This document shows, piece after piece, positions 9,454-20,071 of a DNA stretch of 47,298 bases. This DNA is from Bacteroidales bacterium. Lineage in GTDB: Bacteria; Bacteroidota; Bacteroidia; Bacteroidales; Muribaculaceae. A program made the position numbers and the translations under genes. The stretch is taken from the NCBI GenBank assembly GCA_022768005.1, contig JALEMF010000122.1:1-47298 (forward strand). The letters are read 5' to 3'. The stretch's first letter is position 1. The number at the start of each line of letters is the position of its first letter. The notes under the pieces are model-generated. The model saw nothing but the letters and a program-made list of their open reading frames with translations. It was not told the DNA's origin and did not search any database.

Positions 9454-9996
9454 CTATTCGCTCACTTCATCAAAGGAAATTCCTCTCAAGTCCTTCTCGG
9501 AAAACTTTAATACGGAATGAGGCAATTTCCAATCAATGCCTATAGCAGGGTCATCATAGCGGAGCGTATGCTCACACTCAGGAGCATAGCGGTTATCCAC
9601 TTTGTACTGGAATTGAGCCACTTCACTCAGCACCACAAAGCCATGGGCGCAACCGCGAGGGATAAATAACTGACAATGATTTTCATCACTCAGTTCTACA
9701 GCTATATGCTTACCGTAGGTTGGAGAATTTCTGCGAATATCCACCGCCACGTCAAGCACCTTGCCACGACTTACTCTGACGAGCTTTGCCTGAGCTGCAT
9801 CTCCGCTCTGATAGTGCAATCCGCGAAGTACTCCGTACGTTGACATTGATTCATTATCCTGAACGAATACCACATCGCCCACATTACGCTTAAATTCCTC
9901 TGACTTAAACGATTCCATAAAATATCCGCGTGCATCTCCGAAGACCTTCGGAGTGATAAGCCAAGCGCCTTCTAATGATAATTTCTCAAAGTCCAT
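9454..9996 (-). CDS. rfbC: dTDP-4-dehydrorhamnose 3,5-epimerase
   Basis: 180 aa. DARGYFMESF, FVQDNESMSTYGVLRGLHYQ, KLVRVSRGKVLDVAVDIR, FIPRGCAHGFVVLS, YDDPAIGIDW. Confidence 0.96.
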   Translation of the reverse strand: MDFEKLSLEGAWLITPKVFGDARGYFMESFKSEEFKRNVGDVVFVQDNESMSTYGVLRGLHYQSGDAAQAKLVRVSRGKVLDVAVDIRRNSPTYGKHIAVELSDENHCQLFIPRGCAHGFVVLSEVAQFQYKVDNRYAPECEHTLRYDDPAIGIDWKLPHSVLKFSEKDLRGISFDEVSE

Positions 9997-10111
9997 TGTG
10001 ATGATGAATTATTTATAAGTACAAAGATAATGCAATTTGATTTTAATACAAAATTTTGTTACTTATTGTAACGCAAAAAGTCTGCATAGAGCAGACTTTT
10101 TTACGTTCATA

Positions 10112-12895
10112 TTACATTCTCGGTGGACGACCCGGACCGAAGCCGCGTCTATCATTTCTACTTGCAGGTTCATTGCCCTTACCGAACGTATTGAACCTGT
10201 AAGTAAAGGTAAACATAAAGTATCTTGTGAGAGTATTGTACTCAATATCATCTGTATAGTTTGCCGCAATAGTTCGTCTGATGTTACTTTGCTGCTTAAG
10301 CAAGTCGTATGCCTTAACTGAAATAGTAGCGGCATTTCCCGGAAGGAATTGATAAGAAATTGACGCATTCCATCTCCACATACTATTATCGTAACCTGCT
10401 GAATAACCGCTTGTAGCATTATATCTTAACTCCGAATTCAGGACAATACCTATCGGCGTGTAATACGTTCCGTTAAACATTCCGCCGTAAGTATGAACAG
10501 TAGAATTCTGAGAAGTTCCGAGGCTGTTGCTTGTAAGTTGAACACGGTACATCGGGCGCAACTCAAGTTCAAGATTATCCGGACGGAAAGCAATACCGAA
10601 TGACTCTGACCACATAAATGAACGAGAAGTGTTTCTATCACCGTTATTAAAGCCCACCTGCTGATTAAAGTTTGCGAACATCATATTGTTAATAGTCCAA
10701 GTCTTGCGGGAGAGTGGCATTGAGAACATATTCATAAGTCTTGCGTTCCACACGCCGTTTACGTTCTCGTAAGTAGTGGTTTGACCTGAAGTCTCCGTAT
10801 TATACACCGTTTTGGACACAATACTGTTCTGTACTGCTTGCGCATTGAACATAACCATTATTGAACGCTGTGTAGCAGAGTTGAAATCCTGAAATCTAAG
10901 CATCAGGGAGTGAGTGAACGAAGGATCCAAGTTCGGATTACCTACTACAACTTTCAGAGGGTCAGTATAATCGGCAACCGGCTGCAATTGACTCATAGAC
11001 GGCTGAGAACTGCGTCCGCGATAGAACATATTCAAGGTACGTGTTTTTGTCATCTTAAAGCGCATACGCATAAACGGTGCCCAGTTCCATACCCAACGAG
11101 TAGGTATATCTCGTTCGGAATTTATTAAATCTCGAGAACTTGAACGCTGTGGTACAAGAGAGAAACCTGCATCAAGATTAAACTTGCTTGACACTTTCTT
11201 ATATCCGAATCTGATATTCTGATTAAAGTAATCATTACGGAATTGATTGCTCAGAGTGTCATTAAAAACAAGTCTGTCATAGTCAATTATCGGCTCACCG
11301 GTGATTTCATCGTAAGTGACGGGGTAATCAAATACGTTTTTATCAGCATTGTTCCAGCGGTACTGAAGACGATAAGATAGAGTAAGGAAATTACCGTTCT
11401 TCACATTTCCAAGAGGCTCTGTCCAAGTTAAACGGGTCTGAACCGTATTGTTCCAAGTGTGATTATCAAGGTACTGGTCATACACATTCAGAGAATCCAC
11501 GAGGAAGAACTTATTCCAGGAATAGCTGTTCTCATGCTCGCGCACGTTGCTTAACTGATAACGCATCTGCACCGAGAATGAACGCCCGGGATGAGAAAGG
11601 AACTTGTGATTATACACCGCTTCACCGCCAAACTCAAATGATTTACCATTTGAAGACCCTTTATTTATTGACTGAGCAGCAAGGTCATGCGCTTCATTTC
11701 CTGCATAATTCGAAGACGACTCGTCACTGTATGAATCATTGATGTTATAAGAAAAGCGAGGACGGAAATCAAAAGCATTGGCTGAATCAGGATTCCACTG
11801 GATACGGAAATCCGCTCTGATATTATGTCCTTTATCCAAAGCATTGCTTAGTGAACTCTGAGTAGGGAAAGAGTCTGTAAAGTTATACATTCTTTCCTGC
11901 TTCTTGTAAGTATCTCTATTTGTGTGAGAGTACATAATGTCACCGCCTACTCGGAGTATCTCCTTATTCCCTACGTTAAAGTTTACACCGAATGTCTGGG
12001 AATTATTAATACCGTCATTACCGCCGAACCTGCGGAAACGATTACCGTTTCCATCTGTAAAGCCAAGGTCATTAGTATTGTTTGCGCTACCTATAAACGT
12101 AATCTGATTATCATTCCAAAAACGGTTCACATTATATGTCACCTGGTATCTGTCATCAGTACCATAGCCGGCTTCGGCAGTACCGAACCAACCGTTTTTC
12201 ATACCTTTTTTTACGGTAAGGTTTATCACTGTCTCATCTTCACCGTCATCTACGCCGGTCATTCTTGCAAGGTCACTCTTTCGGTCAACAACCTGAAGTT
12301 TATCCACCATCTCTACAGGCAAGTTTTTTGATGCCACTTTAGGGTCATCACTGAAAAACTCTTTTCCGTCAACGAGGATTTTCGTTACTTCCTTACCATT
12401 TGCAGTAATCTTACCATCGGAATCCACTTCCACGCCGGGAAGACGTTTAAGCAAATCTTCTACTACTGCATTCGGCTGAGTCTTGTAAGAGTCGGCATTG
12501 AACTCTACCGTATCTTCCATCACCTTAATAGGAGTCTTAATGGCAGTTACAGTGGCTTCCTTAAGCATAAATGATGATTCTTGAAGAGTGATAGGATCAA
12601 GTTTAACGCTCTTGTTTCCCACTACAACGTCTTTATACTGAGTCTTATAGCCAACATAGTCACATTGAAGAATGTACTTGCCGGATTTCACTCCTGACAG
12701 TATAAATTCGCCGTCAATATTAGCAGCACCGCCCTTAACGTATGTACTATCCTTTGCAGCGAGTAACCTTACGCCCGCCTCAGGCATTGTCTCGCCGGAA
12801 GAATCAAGTATTTTACCGGTAACATTGTAAGCACTCAATGTAAAAGGCAATAATGTAATAATAATGAATAACGGATTTAATTTACGTAATAGCAT
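10112..12895 (-). CDS. TonB-dependent-receptor-like outer membrane protein (CarboxypepD_reg-like N-terminus, outer membrane beta-barrel)
   Basis: Start placed at MLLRKLNPLFIIITLLPFTLSAYN, a signal peptide internal to the longer 10112..12985 ORF. GKILDSSGETMPEAGVRLL; plug-like VVEDLLKRLPGVEVDSDGKITANGKEVTKILVDGKEFF; barrel. Confidence 0.85.
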   Translation of the reverse strand: MLLRKLNPLFIIITLLPFTLSAYNVTGKILDSSGETMPEAGVRLLAAKDSTYVKGGAANIDGEFILSGVKSGKYILQCDYVGYKTQYKDVVVGNKSVKLDPITLQESSFMLKEATVTAIKTPIKVMEDTVEFNADSYKTQPNAVVEDLLKRLPGVEVDSDGKITANGKEVTKILVDGKEFFSDDPKVASKNLPVEMVDKLQVVDRKSDLARMTGVDDGEDETVINLTVKKGMKNGWFGTAEAGYGTDDRYQVTYNVNRFWNDNQITFIGSANNTNDLGFTDGNGNRFRRFGGNDGINNSQTFGVNFNVGNKEILRVGGDIMYSHTNRDTYKKQERMYNFTDSFPTQSSLSNALDKGHNIRADFRIQWNPDSANAFDFRPRFSYNINDSYSDESSSNYAGNEAHDLAAQSINKGSSNGKSFEFGGEAVYNHKFLSHPGRSFSVQMRYQLSNVREHENSYSWNKFFLVDSLNVYDQYLDNHTWNNTVQTRLTWTEPLGNVKNGNFLTLSYRLQYRWNNADKNVFDYPVTYDEITGEPIIDYDRLVFNDTLSNQFRNDYFNQNIRFGYKKVSSKFNLDAGFSLVPQRSSSRDLINSERDIPTRWVWNWAPFMRMRFKMTKTRTLNMFYRGRSSQPSMSQLQPVADYTDPLKVVVGNPNLDPSFTHSLMLRFQDFNSATQRSIMVMFNAQAVQNSIVSKTVYNTETSGQTTTYENVNGVWNARLMNMFSMPLSRKTWTINNMMFANFNQQVGFNNGDRNTSRSFMWSESFGIAFRPDNLELELRPMYRVQLTSNSLGTSQNSTVHTYGGMFNGTYYTPIGIVLNSELRYNATSGYSAGYDNSMWRWNASISYQFLPGNAATISVKAYDLLKQQSNIRRTIAANYTDDIEYNTLTRYFMFTFTYRFNTFGKGNEPASRNDRRGFGPGRPPRM

Positions 12896-13026
12896 ATTGC
12901 TTTTTCTTTTATAAAACACTCCTAAGACCATTGGCAAGATTAAATGTAAAAAATTCGGTTTATTAAAAAATGTTAGAATTATCAACTCTATAACAATCTC
13001 TAACCCATAACCTCCAACCTAAACAA

Positions 13027-13491
13027 TCACCTCTTCAGTAAAATTCTCGGATACGGAGTGCGGATTGTCAGATTTTTATCACTCTTTATTTTTTTTACTG
13101 CTGCCACTGCATCTTCTTTCGTATTGAATGACTGAGCTATCACATAATATTCCGGCTTACCGTTTTGTACCACTAACGCTGACTTATAACCCATATCGGC
13201 AAGTCTTCCGCGCATTGATTTGGCATTAAATATCTGACGGAATTGAGCCACAACCACATTGTACTGTTTCAAATCCGATTTATAGCCTCCACATTCCACA
13301 GTAAACGCAACGTATTCCGCCCACTGTTCCGGTATCGCCTCGTCTGCAATACTGTCATCAATGGAGTCATTTACTTGCTTGTTCTTGGTAGCAAGGTCGT
13401 AAGCAGCCTTGTAATTCGCCTCAGTGGTTTTACAACTGTAAAATGTCAACAATGAAGACACTGTCATTGCTAATAATAATATTTTTTTCAT
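13027..13491 (-). CDS. SPOR domain-containing lipoprotein
   Basis: 154 aa. Lipobox FYSCKTTE. C-terminal SPOR-like YYVIAQSFNTKEDAVAAVKKIK. Confidence 0.75.
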   Translation of the reverse strand: MKKILLLAMTVSSLLTFYSCKTTEANYKAAYDLATKNKQVNDSIDDSIADEAIPEQWAEYVAFTVECGGYKSDLKQYNVVVAQFRQIFNAKSMRGRLADMGYKSALVVQNGKPEYYVIAQSFNTKEDAVAAVKKIKSDKNLTIRTPYPRILLKR

Positions 13492-13991
13492 ATCTTTCCT
13501 TTTCCTAATTCTATTACTTCCAAATCCTCTATATTCCCGGCATCAAGCGTCAGGCGAACCAGTGTCCGCACTTTCTGCCAACCGTAATATCCGGCAGCTC
13601 CCGGATTGACGTGAAGCAAACCAAGTGTATGGTCCGGCATCACTTTCAGTATATGTGAATGACCTGACACAAAAAGTTTTATTCCATTTTCCACAAGCAG
13701 CCGCTTCAGTCCGGGTGAATAACGCCCGGGGTATCCGCCTATATGCGTCATAAGCACTTTCACGCCCTCCACTTCGAATATTTCCAATTCTTTACACCTG
13801 CGACACACTTCGCCGTGGTCAATATTTCCTGCAACTGCCCTCACCACAGGTGCTACAGCCTCAAGACGGACTATAATGTCTATATCGCCCACATCTCCGG
13901 CGTGCCATATTTCATCACACCCGGCAAAATGGACTGCATAGCGATCGTCCCAACAACTATGTGTATCGGAAAGCAAACCTATACGCTTCAT
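13488..13991 (-). CDS. Metallophosphoesterase, YfcE/MJ0936 family phosphodiesterase
   Basis: 167 aa. IGLLSDTHS, IWHAGDVGD, AVAGNID, LMTHIGGYPG, FVSGHSHI, VNPGAAG. Confidence 0.93.
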   Translation of the reverse strand: MKRIGLLSDTHSCWDDRYAVHFAGCDEIWHAGDVGDIDIIVRLEAVAPVVRAVAGNIDHGEVCRRCKELEIFEVEGVKVLMTHIGGYPGRYSPGLKRLLVENGIKLFVSGHSHILKVMPDHTLGLLHVNPGAAGYYGWQKVRTLVRLTLDAGNIEDLEVIELGKGKI

Positions 13992-14067
13992 AACGCAAAA
14001 TTCTAAATATAATAAAAAACAAGGACGTATCTAAATAACTAAACACGCCCTTAAAAAGTATTATCTG

Positions 14068-15369
14068 TTATCCTCCGAAGTTATCGTAGTGGATACTTTC
14101 AGGTTCTACGCCAAGACCGTAAAGCATCTTGTTCACAGCCGCACTCATCGGACCCGGACCACACATATAGTACTCAATATCTTCAGGTGAATCATGATCC
14201 TTAAGATACGTATCGTAAATCACTTGATGCACGAAGCCCGGAGTGTATTTCACACCGGCAGCATCAGCAGCAGGGTCTGGACGGTCAAGAGCAAGGTGGA
14301 ACTTGAAGTTCGGGAATTCCTTTTCGAGTTCAAGGAAGTCTTGCAGATAGAACACCTCATTAAGCGCACGCGCACCGTAGAAATAGTTCATAATGCGATC
14401 CGTCGTGTGAAGCGTCTTGGTCATGTGCATTATCTGAGCACGTAGCGGAGCCATACCTGCACCACCGCCTATCCACATCATTTCAGCCTTGGAATCAAAA
14501 ATCGGGTGGAAATCTCCGTAAGGACCGCTCATTCGTACTTTATCACCCGGCTTAAGAGTGAAGATATAGCTTGATGCTATACCAGGCATCACGTCTTGGA
14601 AACCAACCTGCGGTTTCGGCTTAAACGGAGGAGTGGCAATTCTGACGGTAAGCATAATTCTGTCACCTTCAGCGGGATAGTTAGCCATAGAATAAGCACG
14701 GATTGTAGGCTCGGTGTTCTTACACTTCAATGAAAAGAGTCCGAACTTATTCCATGCCGGCAAATATTCATCACCGATAAGCGACTTGTCAATATCCTTG
14801 TCGTAATCCATCTCATAAGTCGGTATCTTTATTTGAGCGTATGAACCAGGGATAAAGTGCATGTGTTCACCCGGTGGCAACGCTACTATAAATTCCTTAA
14901 TGAACGTAGCCACATTCTTGTTTGATATCACTTCACACTCCCATTCTTTGACGTCAAGAACAGAATCTGATACGTGGATTTTCATATCATCTTTCACTTT
15001 CACCTGACAACCGAGTCGCCAATGATCCTTTACTTCCTTACGTGAGAAATGGACTGTCTCGGTAGGCAATATTTCACCGCCGCCCTCAAGAACTTGAACT
15101 CGACACTGACCGCAACTGCCTTTACCACCGCAAGCTGATGACAAGAACACTCCGGAATCCGCAAGTGATGAAAGAAGTGACTTTCCCGCTTCAACACTTA
15201 TCTCCTTACTGTCGTTCATATTTATTTTCACCTTACCGGACTTCACCAGGTAGTGCTTGGCTATAAGAAGAATTGCCACAAGCACAAGAGTGATAATCAG
15301 GAAGATACCTACACTTGATAATACTGTCAGAGATGTAGATGCTACGAGTAATATATTCAGTAATTCCAT
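14068..15369 (-). CDS. nqrF: Na+-translocating NADH:quinone reductase subunit F
   Basis: 433 aa. 2Fe-2S SACGGKGSCGQCRVQV; FAD RAYSMANYP; NADH-binding MMWIGGGAGMAPLR; C-terminal YMCGPGPMSAAV. Confidence 0.97.
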   Translation of the reverse strand: MELLNILLVASTSLTVLSSVGIFLIITLVLVAILLIAKHYLVKSGKVKINMNDSKEISVEAGKSLLSSLADSGVFLSSACGGKGSCGQCRVQVLEGGGEILPTETVHFSRKEVKDHWRLGCQVKVKDDMKIHVSDSVLDVKEWECEVISNKNVATFIKEFIVALPPGEHMHFIPGSYAQIKIPTYEMDYDKDIDKSLIGDEYLPAWNKFGLFSLKCKNTEPTIRAYSMANYPAEGDRIMLTVRIATPPFKPKPQVGFQDVMPGIASSYIFTLKPGDKVRMSGPYGDFHPIFDSKAEMMWIGGGAGMAPLRAQIMHMTKTLHTTDRIMNYFYGARALNEVFYLQDFLELEKEFPNFKFHLALDRPDPAADAAGVKYTPGFVHQVIYDTYLKDHDSPEDIEYYMCGPGPMSAAVNKMLYGLGVEPESIHYDNFGG

Positions 15370-15381
15370 AATTCTCTGATT

Positions 15382-15999
15382 TTATAGTTTAATACCAAGG
15401 AAACTCATAAATGCTATCCCCATCAGGGCTGTTATTATAAACGTTATTCCTATTCCTCGGAGTGGCTTCGGAATATTTGAATAACTTGTAACCTTTTCAC
15501 GAATAGCCGCTATCGCTACAATGGCGAGAAGCCAGCCGAGTCCCCAGCCGGCTCCGGCACATGTGGCTGTCCAAACGTTGCTGAACTCACGCTGTTGCAT
15601 AAAGAGTGAACCGCCGAGGATTGCACAGTTCACTGCTATCAACGGTAAGAAAATGCCTAATGACGCATACAGCGACGGGCTATACTTCTCTACAGCCATC
15701 TCTACAAGCTGTGTCATAGAAGCTATCACGGCAATAAACATTATCAGAGAAAGGAAACTCAAGTCAACCTCCGCAAAGTCCTCGCTTATCCAGGACAACG
15801 CACCGGCTTTGAGTACATAATTTTCAAGCAAAAAATTGACCGGCAAACTGATAACAAGCATAAACGTTACGGCTACACCGAGTCCGAGGGCAGTCTTTAC
15901 ATTCTTTGAAACTGCCAGGAATGAGCACATGCCTAAGAAGTAGGCAAATACCATATTGTCAATAAAAATTGACTTTATAAAAAGATTCAGTTCTTCCAT
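15382..15999 (-). CDS. nqrE: Na+-translocating NADH:quinone reductase subunit E
   Basis: 205 aa membrane protein, NqrE family (FIDNMVFAYFLGMCSFLAVSK, AVNCAILGGSLFM). Confidence 0.96.
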   Translation of the reverse strand: MEELNLFIKSIFIDNMVFAYFLGMCSFLAVSKNVKTALGLGVAVTFMLVISLPVNFLLENYVLKAGALSWISEDFAEVDLSFLSLIMFIAVIASMTQLVEMAVEKYSPSLYASLGIFLPLIAVNCAILGGSLFMQQREFSNVWTATCAGAGWGLGWLLAIVAIAAIREKVTSYSNIPKPLRGIGITFIITALMGIAFMSFLGIKL

Positions 16000-16001
16000 A
16001 A

Positions 16002-16628
16002 CTATTGTTCTTGTAAGTCTTTGTTAATTGAACGATGAACCCATATAATACATGCCACTACGATAAGCGCCATCGGCGGCAATATCATAAGTCCGTTGTT
16101 TACGTAGCCGTGTTCGTAGCACCACTGAGGGATAACTTGAAAGCCGAGAAGTGTACCACTTCCGAGAAGTTCTCTGAAAAAGCCCACGATAACAAGTATT
16201 AGCGCATATCCAAGGCCGTTACCGATACCGTCAAGGAATGATGGCCAAGGACGATTTGCCATTGCAAAGGCTTCAAGACGCCCCATCAATATACAGTTCG
16301 TAATAATAAGACCTATAAACACGGATAACTGCTTAGCTACATCGTAAGCGTATGCCAAAAGAAGTTGATTTACCACTACTACAAGACCGGCTACTACTAC
16401 AAGTTGTACGATTATACGGATATTGGTAGGTATCGTATTTCTTAATAGCGATATTATTACATTTGAAAATGCGAGGACGGCAATAACGGAGATTCCCATT
16501 ACTATTGCCGGCTCAAGTTTCGCAGTTACTGCCAAGGAAGAACAGATACCAAGAATCTGAACAATGACAGGATTATCCTTTGACAGCGGATTAAATATTA
16601 CGCTTTTATTTGTCTGTTTCTCTGCCAT
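16002..16628 (-). CDS. nqrD: Na+-translocating NADH:quinone reductase subunit D
   Basis: 208 aa. NPVIVQILGICSSLAVTAKLEPAIVM, ITNCILMGRLEAFAMAN. Confidence 0.96.
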   Translation of the reverse strand: MAEKQTNKSVIFNPLSKDNPVIVQILGICSSLAVTAKLEPAIVMGISVIAVLAFSNVIISLLRNTIPTNIRIIVQLVVVAGLVVVVNQLLLAYAYDVAKQLSVFIGLIITNCILMGRLEAFAMANRPWPSFLDGIGNGLGYALILVIVGFFRELLGSGTLLGFQVIPQWCYEHGYVNNGLMILPPMALIVVACIIWVHRSINKDLQEQ

Positions 16629-16630
16629 GA

Positions 16631-17332
16631 CTATTTATTTCTTAAATTTTCAAGATATGTTTTATACGGCTTAAGGCAGTCACCGAGCATTGCACTTACG
16701 CCCTTACTTGTGATTGTTCCACCTGCCACGCCATCTACGTAATCCTCATCTCCGGCAGGTTTCTGACCTTTTTTCACCACAACGACAGGTTCAAACTGCC
16801 CGTTCTTGAACAGTGATTTGCCGGTAAACTGATTGCGAAAGGCATCTTTCGTTATCTCTGCGCCCAAGCCCGGTGTTTCCCCTTGATGACCGAAATATGC
16901 ACCGTAGATAGTGCTACCGTCTTCATTAAGTGCAAGATAGCCCCAAATCGGACCCCAAAGTCCTGCGCCGTAAAGTGGTATGATATATTTGGTTGTTCCG
17001 TCTATACTGCATACGAATAGAGGTAATTGACGTTTATCTGTCGCTACTTTGCTTTCTGCTGCTATGCTTATCCCGAAAGCATCTGAGCCTATTGAATCGC
17101 CTTTTTCGTTAATGACTATCTGACTTACGATGTATTTATCAAATTCTGCCTGAATTCGGTCTTCTGCCGGAGTGATATTCACAGATGCAAGTATCTGACG
17201 ACGACGATCGTTATCCTCATTTGCCTGCTGACGACTTTTAAGTGACATTGAAGCGAATGCAAGTGCTGCTCCTACTATCACTACAAGCACCACGACATAT
17301 ATTATCGTATATGTATTACTTTGCTTATTCAT
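16631..17332 (-). CDS. nqrC: Na+-translocating NADH:quinone reductase subunit C
   Basis: 233 aa. GLWGPIWGYLAL, HQGETPGLGAEI; flavinylation region VDGVAGGTITSKGV. Confidence 0.96.
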   Translation of the reverse strand: MNKQSNTYTIIYVVVLVVIVGAALAFASMSLKSRQQANEDNDRRRQILASVNITPAEDRIQAEFDKYIVSQIVINEKGDSIGSDAFGISIAAESKVATDKRQLPLFVCSIDGTTKYIIPLYGAGLWGPIWGYLALNEDGSTIYGAYFGHQGETPGLGAEITKDAFRNQFTGKSLFKNGQFEPVVVVKKGQKPAGDEDYVDGVAGGTITSKGVSAMLGDCLKPYKTYLENLRNK

Positions 17333-18533
17333 TGCTCAAAACTTTTTTACGATTAAGTCTGCGATTAATATTTACTCGTACTACACAGTAGTCAATAAGC
17401 GGCGCAAACACATTCATCAAAAGCACTGCAAGCATTGCTCCTTCAGGGTAACCTGTATTATACACACGGATAATTATTGCTATTACGCCTATCAGGAAGC
17501 CGTAAATGTATTTACCTGCCGTAGTTCTTGCTGCTGTCACCGGGTCTGTTGCCATAAACACTGCTGCAAATGCGAATCCGCCCAAGCATAAGTGTTCACC
17601 TACACCAAGCATTGAGCCCGGATAAGTGGGTGTGGCAAAAGTGTGTGCTATAAATGCCATTACAGCACCACCTGCGAATACTGACAGGATTATTCTCCAG
17701 TTCGCAATTCCTGTCAATAGAAGAAAGGCTGCACCAATAAGAATACAAAGTGTAGAAGTTTCGCCGAAAGAGCCCGGGATTAAACCGAAGAACATATCCC
17801 ACAGACTGATTGCCTGATTAGACAAATCTGTAAGGACAACAGAGCCGGTTGATGTGGCTACTTCTCCCAACGGAGTTGCTCCGGTAAAAGTGTCCGGCAA
17901 ATTATTGCCGAGACCGAAAATTGATTCTGACGCCACAAACACTTTATCACCACTCATACTTGCAGGATATGCGAAGAAGAGAAACGCACGGGTTACGAGC
18001 GCTATATTCAGGAAATTATATCCTGTACCGCCAAACACTTCCTTGGCAAATACCACGGAGAATGCCGTTGCCACGGCTATCATCCATAGCGGTGTATCTA
18101 TCGGGCATATCATCGGGATTAAAAGACCTGACACAAGAAAGCCTTCTTGAATTTCTTCTCCTCGCCACTGTGCAAAGGCAAATTCAATACCGAGACCTAC
18201 TACGTATGTCACTACTATCGTCGGCAATATGGCAAGAAAGCCATAAGCCATCATCTCCCAAAATGAAGCAACAGGCACGCCTGCCGCCATATAATTCTGA
18301 TACGCTGTGTTATACATTCCGAAGAACAGACATGGGAGCAACGCTATTATGACAAGTGTCATAGCTCGCTTGGAATCACGGCTGTCGTGTATGTGTACGC
18401 CTGAGTGAGATGTAGTGTTAGGCGTAAACAGGAATGAGTCAAAGCCATCGTAAACGGAGCGAAAAGCACTCAACTTTCCTCCTTCCATAAATGCAGGCTT
18501 TATCTTATCCAGAAATTTCCTTAATGCTTTCAA
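17325..18533 (-). CDS. nqrB: Na+-translocating NADH:quinone reductase subunit B
   Basis: 402 aa. FMN-linkage motif DTFTGATPLGEV; multiple TM helices; VFMATDPVTAARTTAGK. Confidence 0.97.
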   Translation of the reverse strand: MKALRKFLDKIKPAFMEGGKLSAFRSVYDGFDSFLFTPNTTSHSGVHIHDSRDSKRAMTLVIIALLPCLFFGMYNTAYQNYMAAGVPVASFWEMMAYGFLAILPTIVVTYVVGLGIEFAFAQWRGEEIQEGFLVSGLLIPMICPIDTPLWMIAVATAFSVVFAKEVFGGTGYNFLNIALVTRAFLFFAYPASMSGDKVFVASESIFGLGNNLPDTFTGATPLGEVATSTGSVVLTDLSNQAISLWDMFFGLIPGSFGETSTLCILIGAAFLLLTGIANWRIILSVFAGGAVMAFIAHTFATPTYPGSMLGVGEHLCLGGFAFAAVFMATDPVTAARTTAGKYIYGFLIGVIAIIIRVYNTGYPEGAMLAVLLMNVFAPLIDYCVVRVNINRRLNRKKVLSNE

Positions 18534-18582
18534 AACGTTTTTTATTTTATATGATTTTACGTAATATGTTTCTTAATTCTTC

Positions 18583-19917
18583 CTATTCAAGTTCCTTACG
18601 GAGATAGTCTATTCCTTCCGCTACAATTTTTTGAAGTTCAAGTTTTGACGTATCAACGTATTCCGCAAGTGCAAAGTCCTCCGGCACAATTTCGTATATG
18701 CCGAGTTCTTCCATTTGATCTATATTGCGGGAAAGGATTGCCTTTATCAAGTACTCCGGAAGAATATCCATCGGCATCACAGAGTCGTATTCGCCTGACA
18801 TTATCATCGCACGGCGTCCTCCGTTCAGCCTTGCATCAGGCTTGAAAAGACGATGTAAAAAATGTCCGGGGAATGAACGGCTTACACTCATCTTGCTCGG
18901 TGCTATTGATGCCCAACCCATAAATTCATCTACGTCATCACCTTCCGGGATTACAGTAACCTGGCGGTAAGGATAGTGAATAAAGCCGGACATACTTTCC
19001 GCAGTACCTGTCAACACGTTTCCTGCTATAATGCGTTTATGAGATTCTGACTCTGATATTTGATTTTTCAGAACGCCTGCAAGGTCTGCTCCTATTACTG
19101 TTTTGACATAGTGAGGTGTCTTGATTTCGCTGCCTGTCAGTGCAAGAGTTGCGGTAAAATCCGGTGTACCATTCAGTGCAAGTGCACCTATACGTGCCAC
19201 TGTCACTGCATCAAGAACCCACACTGTCTCTCCCTTATTTACAGGAGCTACATGATTTATCATCACACTTGCATTGCTTGCCGGGTGAGGACCTTCAATT
19301 TCCACCATTTCGACTCCCGGAATGGCAAAAGTACCGGGGCGACAACTGAAATATACTTTACCTGACGTAAGGGCTGACAACATCTTCACGCCCTGCTCAA
19401 GTTCTTTTTCTTTTCCGGAAAGAAGTACTTGATAATCCGGGGCAAGCGGTGCAGAGTCAAATCCGGTAATAAAAATATCTCGCGGCTGAACATCGAATTT
19501 AGGCACTATCCCGTAAGGACGTTGACGTATCATTGCAAACAGTCCGGATTCAGCAAGAAGATTTTTAATGCTTTCCGCACTATCCGTTTTTACGTCAAAA
19601 TGTTTAACTTCGGCTCTACCATCAGGCTCTACCACGAACTTGATAATCTTACGTCTTTCACCTCGTTCCACTGCCTTCACGACACCTGTAACAGGAGAAA
19701 CGACTTTCACATTTTCGTATTTTTTATCATGAAAAAGCGGCGCACCTGCCATTACTGTCTCTCCTTCCTTAACTTCAGGCTTTGGAGTAATGCCATAGTA
19801 ATCATCAGGATAAATCGCCACCATTTCAGGCTTAATTTCTACACTATCAGCCCCTTGACTGACAGCCCCCGCTATTTTGAGGTCTAAGCCTTTCTTTATC
19901 TTAATTGAAATGGACAT
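18583..19917 (-). CDS. nqrA: Na+-translocating NADH:quinone reductase subunit A
   Basis: Start at MSISIKIKKGLDLKIAG, internal to the 18583..19992 ORF. GEVVMAGAPLFHDK-like barrel motif, RPFGxVP-like QRPYGIVPKFDVQPRDIFITGFDSAPLAPD. Confidence 0.96.
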   Translation of the reverse strand: MSISIKIKKGLDLKIAGAVSQGADSVEIKPEMVAIYPDDYYGITPKPEVKEGETVMAGAPLFHDKKYENVKVVSPVTGVVKAVERGERRKIIKFVVEPDGRAEVKHFDVKTDSAESIKNLLAESGLFAMIRQRPYGIVPKFDVQPRDIFITGFDSAPLAPDYQVLLSGKEKELEQGVKMLSALTSGKVYFSCRPGTFAIPGVEMVEIEGPHPASNASVMINHVAPVNKGETVWVLDAVTVARIGALALNGTPDFTATLALTGSEIKTPHYVKTVIGADLAGVLKNQISESESHKRIIAGNVLTGTAESMSGFIHYPYRQVTVIPEGDDVDEFMGWASIAPSKMSVSRSFPGHFLHRLFKPDARLNGGRRAMIMSGEYDSVMPMDILPEYLIKAILSRNIDQMEELGIYEIVPEDFALAEYVDTSKLELQKIVAEGIDYLRKELE

Positions 19918-19947
19918 AACAATAATATTATATAATACATGTGACTG

Positions 19948-19978
19948 CAAAGTTACGCAAAATTCATCATTCTGCAAT
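19948..19978 (-). promoter_or_regulatory. Bacteroidetes-type promoter of the nqr operon
   Basis: Minus strand -7 box TAACTTTG with ATTG about 19 nt upstream. Confidence 0.55.
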
Positions 19979-20018
19979 TTAATTGTAAGCACTTAATTAT
20001 TATTTATAAAAAAATTAT

Positions 20019-20027
20019 TACCTTTGC
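20019..20027 (+). promoter_or_regulatory. Bacteroidetes -7 box (TACCTTTGC) of the secreted beta-helix gene
   Basis: TACCTTTGC 45 nt upstream of the GTG start. Confidence 0.5.
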
Positions 20028-20071
20028 ACTTACGTAACTAATTAACTTATAATAATAAAAACCGACTCAAT